From: an uncultured Collinsella sp.
Lineage (GTDB): Bacteria; Actinomycetota; Coriobacteriia; Coriobacteriales; Coriobacteriaceae
Reading direction: 5' to 3'
Length of the DNA stretch: 5,935 nucleotides
NCBI GenBank assembly: GCA_900752475.1
Contig: CAADVJ010000073.1
Location: 1-5,935, forward strand
Shown: one piece after another, positions 1 through 5,569 of the stretch
Layout: every line of letters begins with the position of its first letter
Position numbering within the stretch: the first letter of the stretch is position 1
The notes under the pieces: model-generated
The model's database searches: none
What the model was told of the DNA's origin: nothing
The model's input: only the letters and a program-made list of their open reading frames with translations
Position numbers and translations under genes: made by a program

Positions 1-60
1 CCCCGCCGATTTATTGTGCCGCGCAGGCAATTAAACCGGCGTCTTTAAACATCTGGGCAG

Positions 61-66
61 TATAGT
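61..66 (+). promoter_or_regulatory. possible -10 box (TATAGT) of the phospholipase gene
   Basis: TATAGT matches the TATAAT consensus at five of six positions and lies 44 bases before the start codon at 110. I see no convincing -35 hexamer 16-18 bases upstream and no TGn extension, so the call rests on the hexamer and its position alone. The real promoter may lie left of the window. Confidence 0.25.
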
Positions 67-109
67 GACCAAAACAAGTGCATAACCGCACCCTGCGAAC
101 GGAGGAGAT

Positions 110-2593
110 ATGACCGAACACCATGCCATCAGCCGCCGAGCGTTTACGCTGGGCCTAGGGCTTGCGGCGTTGTCACCACTTGCAAGCCTGCCTGAAACCG
201 CAGCGCCGGGCATTCCCCTGCGAACGGCATTTGCAGACAACACACCCGCACCGTCGGACAGCCTCGACAATTTCGTCATTCGCCTTCGCCCCGCGGGCTA
301 TTTTCGCACCGCGAGCGTCAACCAAGACGGCAACGTTCGCGGCAACGTCTGCCACCTGTTTAACGACGGCACGTCCAGCAAGCTCATCCTTGAGAACGTA
401 ACGACCAAGAATGACGATACAAACTGGTATGCTATCCGCACCTTGCTCAATTTCGAAGAGCATAAAAAGACGGGCTACAGCATTTGGTCGGTCGACGACG
501 ACTCGGACAAAGATGGAAAGGTCATCCACGTATGGGGCGGCGAGTATGACAACAAGCCCAGCCGCGCTTTTGCGTTCGAACGTCAATCAAACGGAACCTA
601 TATCATTCGAGACCGCACGGTCGAGAAAGAAACCGAGAAAAAAGACATTAAGTACCTGGCAATAGAATCGGACGGCAAAGACCAGGACAACAATAAGATC
701 TGCCATAAGAGTAAGAGCATTCCGTGGGAGCTAGAACTTGTCGGTTACGACATGGGCAAGATCAATACCACAGTTAGAAGTATCGACTGGACCACGTATA
801 GCAGCTACGTCGACGGACCATGCTGGATGAAATACGTCGACGACAACAAGTACCTCGACGAGCTGAGTATCCCGGGCACGCATGATTCGGGCACCTGCAG
901 CGTGGACAACGACACCGAGCCCCAATCCTCACAAGCAAAGTGCCAGCAGGATTACATCCCGACGCAGTTGCTCGAAGGCATTCGCTATTTTGATATCCGA
1001 CTCGGAAGGAACGACGAGAACGGCGACCCCGGTATCGACCATGGAAGATGCTACCTGCTCAAAAAAGACGGGGGCTTTATGCATCTCTCCGATGTCATCG
1101 GTTACTTCAAAACATTTTTGAACGAAAACCCGTCAGAAGCGCTCATCATGCTTGCGTCACGAGGCAACGACGAGGCTACCGACGAAAGCGTTACGACGGC
1201 TTTCGCCAAGGTTATGCACGATAATCCCGATCTGTTCTACACGTCGAGCCGAATCCCCACACTGAACGAGGTGCGCGGAAAGATCGTCCTGCTGCGTCGA
1301 TTTGTACTCGCCGGCAACAGCGTAAGCAGCCACACGTGGGGCCTCGATCTCACCCAATGGGACGACAAAATCAAGGCGCATTCCGGGCAGTCGATGTGCC
1401 TCGTCCAAGACGCGCGAGGCTTTGAGACTACGGGCAATGCGGGCGACAAAGAGCCCTATTGCACCAAGGTATACGCCCAGGACCATTTTGAATGCACCGG
1501 AACCGACAAGATTAGCTGGGTCGATATGGCGCTGCGAGAGACGACCAATCTCACGCGCAACAAGGTGGACGTCGAGGACAATGATGGCGCCAAGGTGCAA
1601 GTCCTGGAACGCTGCTGGTCTATCAACTACACCAGTTGCACGAATTACAAACAAGGAAGCAATCCTTTTACCGCGGCGCGAGTGGTCAACGAGCATCTGT
1701 ACAAGAGCCAGTACATCAATCCCAGCGGCAGCGATAAAACAAAGTCAGATTGCCTCAAGCACGTTGGCATTATCGCGTCCGACTTTGTCGATTCGGCACT
1801 GGCCCGGAGCATCTACCAACGCAATTACGACGCGAAGCACAAGCCAACAGTTTCATGCTGCCTCCCGGACCGCATGCACATGACGTATGGAGACTCGCTG
1901 AGCGATGCCTCGCTCCAAGATGGCAAGACCGTTGGCGAGGGCCATTTCCGCCTTGTCGACAGCAGCAACGTACTCAACGTGGCCGCTTCTGGCAGCGCGT
2001 TTGCCATCGAATACGTGGATGTCGACGCCCTGGGCAACGAGACCGCTACAGGACTGCAGGGCTTCGTGCCCATCGATATCGATCCGCTCGCGCTGACGCC
2101 CCATTTTGAGGGACTCGAAGGCCTTAAGGCCGGCGAAGACGTGCGCGCCAAGATTGCGGCATCACTCGAGGGCAAGCTCGAAACCGACGCCTGCACCGCC
2201 CAGCTCGAGTTTGTGCACGACGCGGACGGCGCTCCGGGCACGGCAATGGCCGAGGGCGAGGCATTTGCCGCGGGGACGTATTGGGTGCGTGCGAAAGGTC
2301 TGTTGGGCGACGCGGCGCAGAACTACACGCTCGCCAGCGACGGAGCCGCAAACTTTACCGTAGCGGCCTCGGACAGTGCAGGCGGCACCGGCAGCGGCAC
2401 GGGTTCCAGCGCAGGCAGCGCTGATAAGAATGGTAAGGGCAACAAGGGCAAGGGCTCGGGCGGAAAACTCGCCGACACGGGCGACGGCTCCGGCATTGCC
2501 GCCGGGCTCGCCGCTGCCGCCATGGCGACAACGGTCGCCGGCGCGGCGATGCTTGCCAATGACCGCGAAAACGTTGGGGACGACAGCGAATAG
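110..2593 (+). CDS. Tat-exported, LAXTG-anchored phosphatidylinositol-specific phospholipase C-like protein
   Basis: An 827-residue surface enzyme. The ATG follows a strong GGAGGAG site five bases upstream. Residues 8-13 (SRRAFT) plus a hydrophobic stretch to about 27 form a twin-arginine signal. Residues about 52-212 look like a ricin-type beta-trefoil module (weak call). Residues about 245-570 match the bacterial PI-PLC X domain: PGTHDSGT gives His258 and Asp259, YFDIR gives Arg297, DHG gives His311, and IIASDFVDS gives Asp558. These plausibly correspond to His32, Asp33, Arg69, His82 and Asp274 of Bacillus cereus PI-PLC, so cleavage of phosphatidylinositol or GPI-type lipids is expected. 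Residues about 605-752 form a beta-rich part I do not recognise, followed by a Gly/Ser/Lys linker. LADTG (787-791), a hydrophobic helix and a short tail make a sortase signal of the LAXTG kind, linked to class E sortases. The tail has only one Arg, is otherwise acidic and is atypical. The gene is monocistronic and ends at a terminator. Confidence 0.88.
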   Translation: MTEHHAISRRAFTLGLGLAALSPLASLPETAAPGIPLRTAFADNTPAPSDSLDNFVIRLRPAGYFRTASVNQDGNVRGNVCHLFNDGTSSKLILENVTTKNDDTNWYAIRTLLNFEEHKKTGYSIWSVDDDSDKDGKVIHVWGGEYDNKPSRAFAFERQSNGTYIIRDRTVEKETEKKDIKYLAIESDGKDQDNNKICHKSKSIPWELELVGYDMGKINTTVRSIDWTTYSSYVDGPCWMKYVDDNKYLDELSIPGTHDSGTCSVDNDTEPQSSQAKCQQDYIPTQLLEGIRYFDIRLGRNDENGDPGIDHGRCYLLKKDGGFMHLSDVIGYFKTFLNENPSEALIMLASRGNDEATDESVTTAFAKVMHDNPDLFYTSSRIPTLNEVRGKIVLLRRFVLAGNSVSSHTWGLDLTQWDDKIKAHSGQSMCLVQDARGFETTGNAGDKEPYCTKVYAQDHFECTGTDKISWVDMALRETTNLTRNKVDVEDNDGAKVQVLERCWSINYTSCTNYKQGSNPFTAARVVNEHLYKSQYINPSGSDKTKSDCLKHVGIIASDFVDSALARSIYQRNYDAKHKPTVSCCLPDRMHMTYGDSLSDASLQDGKTVGEGHFRLVDSSNVLNVAASGSAFAIEYVDVDALGNETATGLQGFVPIDIDPLALTPHFEGLEGLKAGEDVRAKIAASLEGKLETDACTAQLEFVHDADGAPGTAMAEGEAFAAGTYWVRAKGLLGDAAQNYTLASDGAANFTVAASDSAGGTGSGTGSSAGSADKNGKGNKGKGSGGKLADTGDGSGIAAGLAAAAMATTVAGAAMLANDRENVGDDSE

Positions 2594-2629
2594 GCAAGCC
2601 CGCCTTTTAGACACATCGACTCAATTGGG

Positions 2630-2663
2630 GGGGCGCAGAATACCGTTCTGCGCCCCGATTTTT
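2630..2663 (+). terminator. intrinsic terminator of the phospholipase gene
   Basis: A perfect 11-base-pair stem (GGGGCGCAGAA with TTCTGCGCCCC) closes a five-base loop and is followed by GATTTTT. It begins 37 bases after the stop codon. On the opposite strand the hairpin also lies just beyond the converging gene that ends at 2689, but no T-run follows there, so it acts mainly in the plus direction. Confidence 0.93.
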
Positions 2664-2688
2664 ACCTTAGCCCGAACACCGTTATCGG

Positions 2689-2958
2689 CTACATCACCAT
2701 GTTCAGCGCATTCACGAACTCCTGAGCTTGGGAGCGGCTGCTCAGACTAAAGACACAGGCAGTCAACAGCCTGTTACGTAGGAAAACGTCGCGGCCCTTG
2801 ATCCTGCTGACCCCCGTAATGTCCTTAAGATAAACAATCTCGGTGTGCTTGCCACCAAAAGTGCCCTTCTTGAGCACCTCGATGCGGTTAGGGTAGATCT
2901 TGACGTCTTTAAACCTACCCGAACCTTTGTCCTGGAACAGCAGCGTGTTGTTGTCCAT
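2689..2958 (-). CDS. small PH-like-fold protein of unknown role
   Basis: An 89-residue protein without signal peptide or membrane segment. The pattern of short beta strands (DVKIYPNRIEVLKKG, HTEIVYLKDITGVSRI, ACVFSLSS) followed by a final helix (QAQEFVNALNM) resembles short bacterial pleckstrin-homology-like (bPH) domains. This is inference from the strand pattern and the 'l.dItgV' motif, not from catalytic residues. I chose the ATG at 2958 because GGGAG lies eight bases upstream. A GTG at 3003 would add 15 residues but has a poor ribosome site, and a TAAAAT -10-like box at 3009-3004 would put the transcript start close to or past that GTG. The gene stands alone, divergent from hicAB and convergent with the phospholipase gene. 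Its function is unknown; such domains often bind lipids or proteins. Confidence 0.68.
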   Translation of the reverse strand: MDNNTLLFQDKGSGRFKDVKIYPNRIEVLKKGTFGGKHTEIVYLKDITGVSRIKGRDVFLRNRLLTACVFSLSSRSQAQEFVNALNMVM

Positions 2959-3003
2959 ACGCGTCACTCCCGTGGGGTTCGCTAAAACTGTCTCTATGGC
3001 CAC

Positions 3004-3009
3004 ATTTTA
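3004..3009 (-). promoter_or_regulatory. possible -10 box (TAAAAT) of the PH-like gene
   Basis: TAAAAT on the minus strand is five of six to consensus. It would start a transcript near 2997, leaving a leader of about 40 bases before the ATG at 2958. No clear -35 hexamer is visible at the usual distance. Confidence 0.3.
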
Positions 3010-3147
3010 GTCACCGCAAACCCTTTTCGCGGTCGTGCGCAGAGCACCAAAATCGTGTCCGCACGAGCAAATAAACTAATACAGCAAGGAATATAAGCCG
3101 TTATCCAAAGATGGCACCACAAAACAAAGGGTTAGTAATAGCTAAGA

Positions 3148-3160
3148 TTTAAGTCTTAAA
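3148..3160. promoter_or_regulatory. palindromic operator candidate of hicAB
   Basis: TTTAAG and CTTAAA form a perfect inverted repeat around one central T. A wider, looser symmetry surrounds it: AAGGGTT at 3127-3133 with AACCCTT at 3159-3165, and CTAAG at 3142-3146 with CTTAG at 3163-3167. The site covers the -35 region of the hicAB promoter, where a HicB repressor would block polymerase. Binding by HicB is inferred from family knowledge. Confidence 0.5.
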
Positions 3161-3171
3161 CCCTTAGGAAG

Positions 3172-3180
3172 TGCTAATAT
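3172..3180 (+). promoter_or_regulatory. extended -10 promoter of hicAB (TGC TAATAT)
   Basis: A TGn extension sits directly before TAATAT. The -35 position is filled by the palindrome rather than a consensus hexamer, which fits an extended -10 promoter. The transcript would start near 3187, about 16 bases before the hicA ATG at 3203. Confidence 0.55.
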
Positions 3181-3202
3181 ATAGTTATTGAAAGAGGCTA
3201 AG

Positions 3203-3373
3203 ATGCAGAGACGCGAATTGATCCGCATCCTCGAAGAAGCCGGCTTCATCTCGAAAGGAGGCACTAATCACGAGAAGTTCGTCAAAGGAGATAAACTCGT
3301 GCTCGTGAAACGCCACCGAGAGATTGAGGATCAAATTGCCAAAAGAATCCTAAGGCAGGCAGGACTTCGATAG
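3203..3373 (+). CDS. hicA: HicA-family toxin (mRNA interferase)
   Basis: A 56-residue basic protein with the whole HicA pattern: N-terminal MQRRELIRILEEAGF helix, the strand GGTNHEKFVKG carrying the conserved catalytic histidine, then VLVKRHREI and the C-terminal helix IAKRILRQAGL. HicA toxins adopt a double-stranded-RNA-binding fold and cleave mRNA in the cytoplasm until neutralised by HicB. The ATG at 3203 is preferred over the TTG at 3188 because AAAGAGG ends five bases before it and the predicted transcript starts at about 3187. The length is normal and the catalytic His is kept, so the toxin looks intact. It is followed after 45 bases by hicB on the same strand with no terminator between, in the usual toxin-first order. 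Confidence 0.9.
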   Translation: MQRRELIRILEEAGFISKGGTNHEKFVKGDKLVLVKRHREIEDQIAKRILRQAGLR

Positions 3374-3418
3374 CTCATCCTCATCACATTTCGCATCGCT
3401 TTTTAGAGGAGGTCTTAC

Positions 3419-3871
3419 ATGGTTTACGTATGGGAATTTGAGTTCTTTGATTCGGACGGCATGGTCGATGCCGTGCCATGTGGCTCGCTGGGCGGAGGAG
3501 GAACGTTTGGCTCCGACCTAAACGACGCTGTCGAAAGCGCCGCTGATTTTCTCGCATGCATGGTCGATGACCACCTAATGGGCGGCGTCGACCTGCCTGC
3601 GCCAGACTTCGGACATGAGCCGCGACACGGCGGCAAGATTATCGCCGTAGCCGTCAGCCGCGAACTCAACGATATCCCCGCCGTCACCGCAGCGGATGCC
3701 GCGCGCATGCTTGGCGTTAGCTCGGCAAGAGTATCGCAACTGATAAATGCTGGACTGTTGGATTCATGGAAGGATGGCACCAAGCGCATGGTGTCCAAAG
3801 CTTCCATCGAGGCACGACTCGCCGACGCTCCAAAGGCAGGGCGCCCAAAAGAGGTCCCTATTGCCGTGTAA
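3419..3871 (+). CDS. hicB: HicB-like antitoxin with C-terminal helix-turn-helix
   Basis: A 150-residue acidic protein directly downstream of hicA with a strong ribosome site (AGAGGAGG, six bases before ATG). Residues 1-80 fit a HicB partial RNase-H-like domain: YVWEFEFFDSDG strand, a glycine-rich turn, then the helix DLNDAVESAADFLACMVDD. This domain should cover the HicA active site. Residues about 88-134 (VTAADAARMLGVSSARVSQLINAGLLDSW..GTKRMVSKASIEARL) form a MerR/excisionase-type helix-turn-helix that would bind the operator at 3148-3160 and repress the pair. The last residues contain KAGRPKE, a short basic GRP motif. The N-terminal domain is divergent from textbook HicB, so the assignment leans on the hicA neighbour and the overall layout. 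Many HicB proteins carry a ribbon-helix-helix or Xre-type domain instead. Confidence 0.8.
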   Translation: MVYVWEFEFFDSDGMVDAVPCGSLGGGGTFGSDLNDAVESAADFLACMVDDHLMGGVDLPAPDFGHEPRHGGKIIAVAVSRELNDIPAVTAADAARMLGVSSARVSQLINAGLLDSWKDGTKRMVSKASIEARLADAPKAGRPKEVPIAV

Positions 3872-3913
3872 AGGAACGCCAGGGCATATCGTTTTGACAT
3901 ATCGGCCATTGAG

Positions 3914-3954
3914 TTCTCTCGATTCGCGACGCACTGCGTCGCGAATCGAGAGAA
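3914..3954. repeat. 20-base-pair perfect palindrome (unit 1)
   Basis: The arms 3914-3933 and 3935-3954 are exact reverse complements around one central C, giving a 41-base near-symmetric element starting 43 bases after the hicB stop. No T-run follows on either strand, so it is not a standard intrinsic terminator. It shares ATTCG, the core CGCACTGCG and CGAAT with the palindrome at 4038-4066, suggesting a small repetitive family. It may act as a REP-like transcript-end structure. Confidence 0.85.
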
Positions 3955-4037
3955 ACCGTCTCAACCCCAATGATTCGGTTAGGTCCGCACACGCTTGCGC
4001 AATGAACAAGCAAAGCATGTTTGCCGTCGGGCTCCCC

Positions 4038-4066
4038 CAATTCGGATCGCACTGCGTTCCGAATTG
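4038..4066. repeat. 14-base-pair palindrome with one mismatch (unit 2)
   Basis: The arms 4038-4051 and 4053-4066 pair except at one position, around a central C, with the same core CGCACTGCG as unit 1. The two centres lie 118 bases apart. It sits 60 bases upstream of the hydrolase start and lacks a T-run. Confidence 0.8.
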
Positions 4067-4089
4067 AACCTGACACGCTGCCGCAGGTT
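4067..4089. promoter_or_regulatory. inverted repeat upstream of the hydrolase gene
   Basis: AACCTG (4067-4072) and CAGGTT (4084-4089) are exact inverted arms 11 bases apart, 37 bases before the start codon. The half-site spacing would suit a dimeric regulator, or the arms could form a weak hairpin in the mRNA leader. No regulator is identifiable. Confidence 0.3.
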
Positions 4090-4126
4090 ATCACGAATTC
4101 CCGACAGAGCATAAAAGGAGCTTTCC

Positions 4127-4915
4127 ATGACAGACAGACCGAAAACAACGCTGCGCGATTGCATCTATGGACTTGCCGTCGGCGACGCGCTGGGCGTTCC
4201 CTACGAGTTCAGGCCCCGCGGCACGTTCGAATGCACGGACATGATCGGCTACGGCACGCACGGACAGCCCGCCGGCACCTGGAGCGACGACACATCTATG
4301 ACGCTTGCTACCTGCGACTCGATTAGGGAGCTCGGGCATATCGACACCGCAGACATGCGCGACAAGTTCGTAAGCTGGATTGCCCGTGGCGAGTATACGA
4401 TCGACGGCGTTTTCGATTATGGCGGCACGACCGCCCGCGCCCTGCACGCCGGCAAAGGAAGCTCCGGCGAGTGCGACAACGGCAACGGATCGCTCATGCG
4501 CATCGCTCCCCTGGCGTTCACCGATGCGACAGACGAAGAGGTCAGCGAGGTCTCCGCGATTACGCACGCCCACAGAGCGTCAACCGAGTCATGCATCATA
4601 TTTGTCGAACTGATGAAGGATGTGATGAACGACGCACTCCCCTCGTGGGCACTTCATCTGAAAGGCGTTCCAGAGCAGGAAATCAGGTCAGGTGGTTTCG
4701 TCCGCGACACGCTTAAGGCAGCCACCTGGTGCTTCGTCAACACCAGCAGCTACGAAGACTGCGTGCTTACCGCCGTCAATCTGGGAGACGACACCGACAC
4801 CACCGCAGCTGTCGCAGGGGCCCTCGCCGGCACGGTCTACGGTATCGATGCAATTCCACGGGAGTGGATAGACACCCTGCGTGGCAGGGAACTGATTGAG
4901 CGGTGTCTGTTTTAG
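4127..4915 (+). CDS. ADP-ribosylglycohydrolase (DraG/ARH family)
   Basis: A 262-residue cytoplasmic enzyme expected to remove ADP-ribose from a modified target, using two bound metal ions (usually magnesium or manganese). The family signatures are present in order: GDALGVPYEF (residues 19-28), GTWSDDTSMTL (50-60) with Ser53, Asp54, Asp55 and Thr56, NGNGSLMRIAPLA (118-130), HAHR (147-150) and NLGDDTDTTAAVAGALAG (218-235) with Asp221, Asp222 and Asp224. The length is normal, and all expected metal ligands appear kept, so the gene looks functional. The ATG follows AAGGAG six bases upstream. It is flanked by palindromes upstream and stands apart from hicAB. No ADP-ribosyltransferase, nitrogenase gene or macrodomain is in the window, so the substrate (protein arginine, another residue, a nucleic acid or a small molecule) cannot be told. 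Confidence 0.92.
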   Translation: MTDRPKTTLRDCIYGLAVGDALGVPYEFRPRGTFECTDMIGYGTHGQPAGTWSDDTSMTLATCDSIRELGHIDTADMRDKFVSWIARGEYTIDGVFDYGGTTARALHAGKGSSGECDNGNGSLMRIAPLAFTDATDEEVSEVSAITHAHRASTESCIIFVELMKDVMNDALPSWALHLKGVPEQEIRSGGFVRDTLKAATWCFVNTSSYEDCVLTAVNLGDDTDTTAAVAGALAGTVYGIDAIPREWIDTLRGRELIERCLF

Positions 4916-5102
4916 GGTGCGACACAAAACACGCGAGCCCACACATGAAGAATTAGGCGACAGAAAATGCCCCCAATACTAGTCATCTCCTTGACTTGCA
5001 CCCTGCATCCTTCGGCCTTGCAGAGGTATTCATCTCAGACTCAACGGCAAGTGCCGCACCGAGACGAGCATTGACCGCGCATCACAGAATGGGTAGTGAT
5101 AA
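4916..5102. other. intergenic stretch without an assignable element
   Basis: I see no terminator with a T-run after the hydrolase gene, no RNA gene and no convincing promoter. TTGACC at 5071-5076 resembles a -35 box, but the hexamer 17 bases downstream is TAGTGA, a poor -10. The stretch ends in three consecutive stop codons just before the next start. Confidence 0.5.
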
Positions 5103-5321
5103 ATGGCTACGCTAATTATTCAAGGAAGAGAATATGACGTCACCCAGGAGCAAGCCGATGAGTACAACGCGCTGTTCGACGAGATGCGCGAAAGGTTCGA
5201 CGCCCTTCCGTCTCCGAAACCGGGAACGCTCAACTTCAAATTGAGCCTCGATTTCAAGAGCATCACGGACGAGTACATGCCAAGGCTGCGCGAGATAATC
5301 GAGAACGCAAATCAACAATGA
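5103..5321 (+). CDS. small acidic protein of unknown function
   Basis: A 72-residue protein I do not recognise. It begins with a short strand (ATLIIQGREYDVT), followed by a charged helix (residues about 14-34), a P-S-P-K-P turn, an alternating strand (TLNFKLSLDF) and a last helix (about 53-70). It has 14 acidic and 8 basic residues, no cysteine, no signal peptide and no membrane segment. The start is limited to the ATG at 5103 because TAG, TGA and TAA stand in frame directly before it. The ribosome site is weak (GGGTAGTGAT only), which lowers confidence, but the amphipathic pattern and codon use look like a real protein. It lies between the hydrolase gene and the convergent tracrRNA. It could be a cargo gene of the CRISPR region or a remnant of a mobile element; neither is shown. 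Confidence 0.58.
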   Translation: MATLIIQGREYDVTQEQADEYNALFDEMRERFDALPSPKPGTLNFKLSLDFKSITDEYMPRLREIIENANQQ

Positions 5322-5329
5322 GTCGCGGC

Positions 5330-5353
5330 AACAAAATCCTCTGACTAGAGGAT
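5330..5353 (-). terminator. intrinsic terminator of the tracrRNA
   Basis: On the minus strand ATCCTCT and AGAGGAT form a perfect seven-base-pair stem around the loop AGTC, with TTTGTTG directly after it (a four-T run if the last stem T is counted). In the plus direction no T-run follows, so it serves the minus-strand RNA and not the 72-residue gene that ends nine bases before it. Confidence 0.8.
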
Positions 5354-5450
5354 GCCGCTTCGACGAAGCTCTTTCCGCACTACATTGCCGCAATACGATC
5401 ATTTCCCAACAGCAAAGCTTGATTACCGAATGGTCATCATCCTAAAAAAG
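5330..5450 (-). ncRNA. tracrRNA of a type II CRISPR-Cas system
   Basis: The trans-activating RNA pairs with crRNA repeats and is bound by Cas9; RNase III cuts the duplex in known systems. Plus positions 5417-5427 match the first 11 bases of the array repeat with one change, so the minus-strand RNA can form an 11-base-pair duplex with the 5' part of the crRNA repeat, including one G-U pair. Past an internal loop the similarity returns weakly near the repeat's 3' end (TCC.AAAA, 5440-5447). Downstream in the RNA lie a small hairpin (5394-5384, ATTGC/GCAAT), a second hairpin (5369-5357, GCTTC/GAAGC) and the terminator. This order of anti-repeat, hairpins and terminator is the hallmark of tracrRNAs. 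The 5' end is uncertain: a primary transcript could begin as far up as about 5535. Confidence 0.82.
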
Positions 5451-5569
5451 GCCTCGATAAAAAGGAAACAGGATGATGCGTCGCCGCCATCGCCGCCGCG
5501 CACGAACACAAAAGGAGCCATGGCATCATATGGGAAAACTATAATTGCGACATTTTCGACGGCGCGAAA
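5451..5569. promoter_or_regulatory. divergent promoter region between tracrRNA and array
   Basis: This 119-base stretch separates the leftward tracrRNA from the rightward array and should hold both promoters. On the plus strand TATAAT at 5540-5545 is a perfect -10, placing a start near 5552, about 18 bases before repeat 1. No good -35 is visible. On the minus strand TATAGT overlaps the same AT-rich spot (5544-5539) and could serve the tracrRNA. The middle (about 5479-5503) is a GC-rich CGCCGCC run with no clear role. Confidence 0.42.

Noticed and set aside
91..227. A 12-base exact direct repeat, CCCTGCGAACGG, at 91-102 and 216-227.
   Set aside because: One copy is in the leader and the other inside the signal-peptide linker coding region. 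A single 12-base match is expected by chance in a window this size.
1157..1696. A 179-residue minus-strand open frame inside the phospholipase gene.
   Set aside because: It is opposite the conserved catalytic domain, has no family features, and reflects the GC-rich codon pattern of the plus-strand gene.
3188..3202. TTG at 3188 as the hicA start.
   Set aside because: It overlaps the ribosome site, lies at the predicted transcript start, and HicA proteins normally begin at the motif M-x-R-R-E-L.
3914..4066. The two palindromes as intrinsic terminators for hicB or the hydrolase gene.
   Set aside because: Neither hairpin is followed by a T-run on either strand, and unit 2 lies upstream of a gene start.
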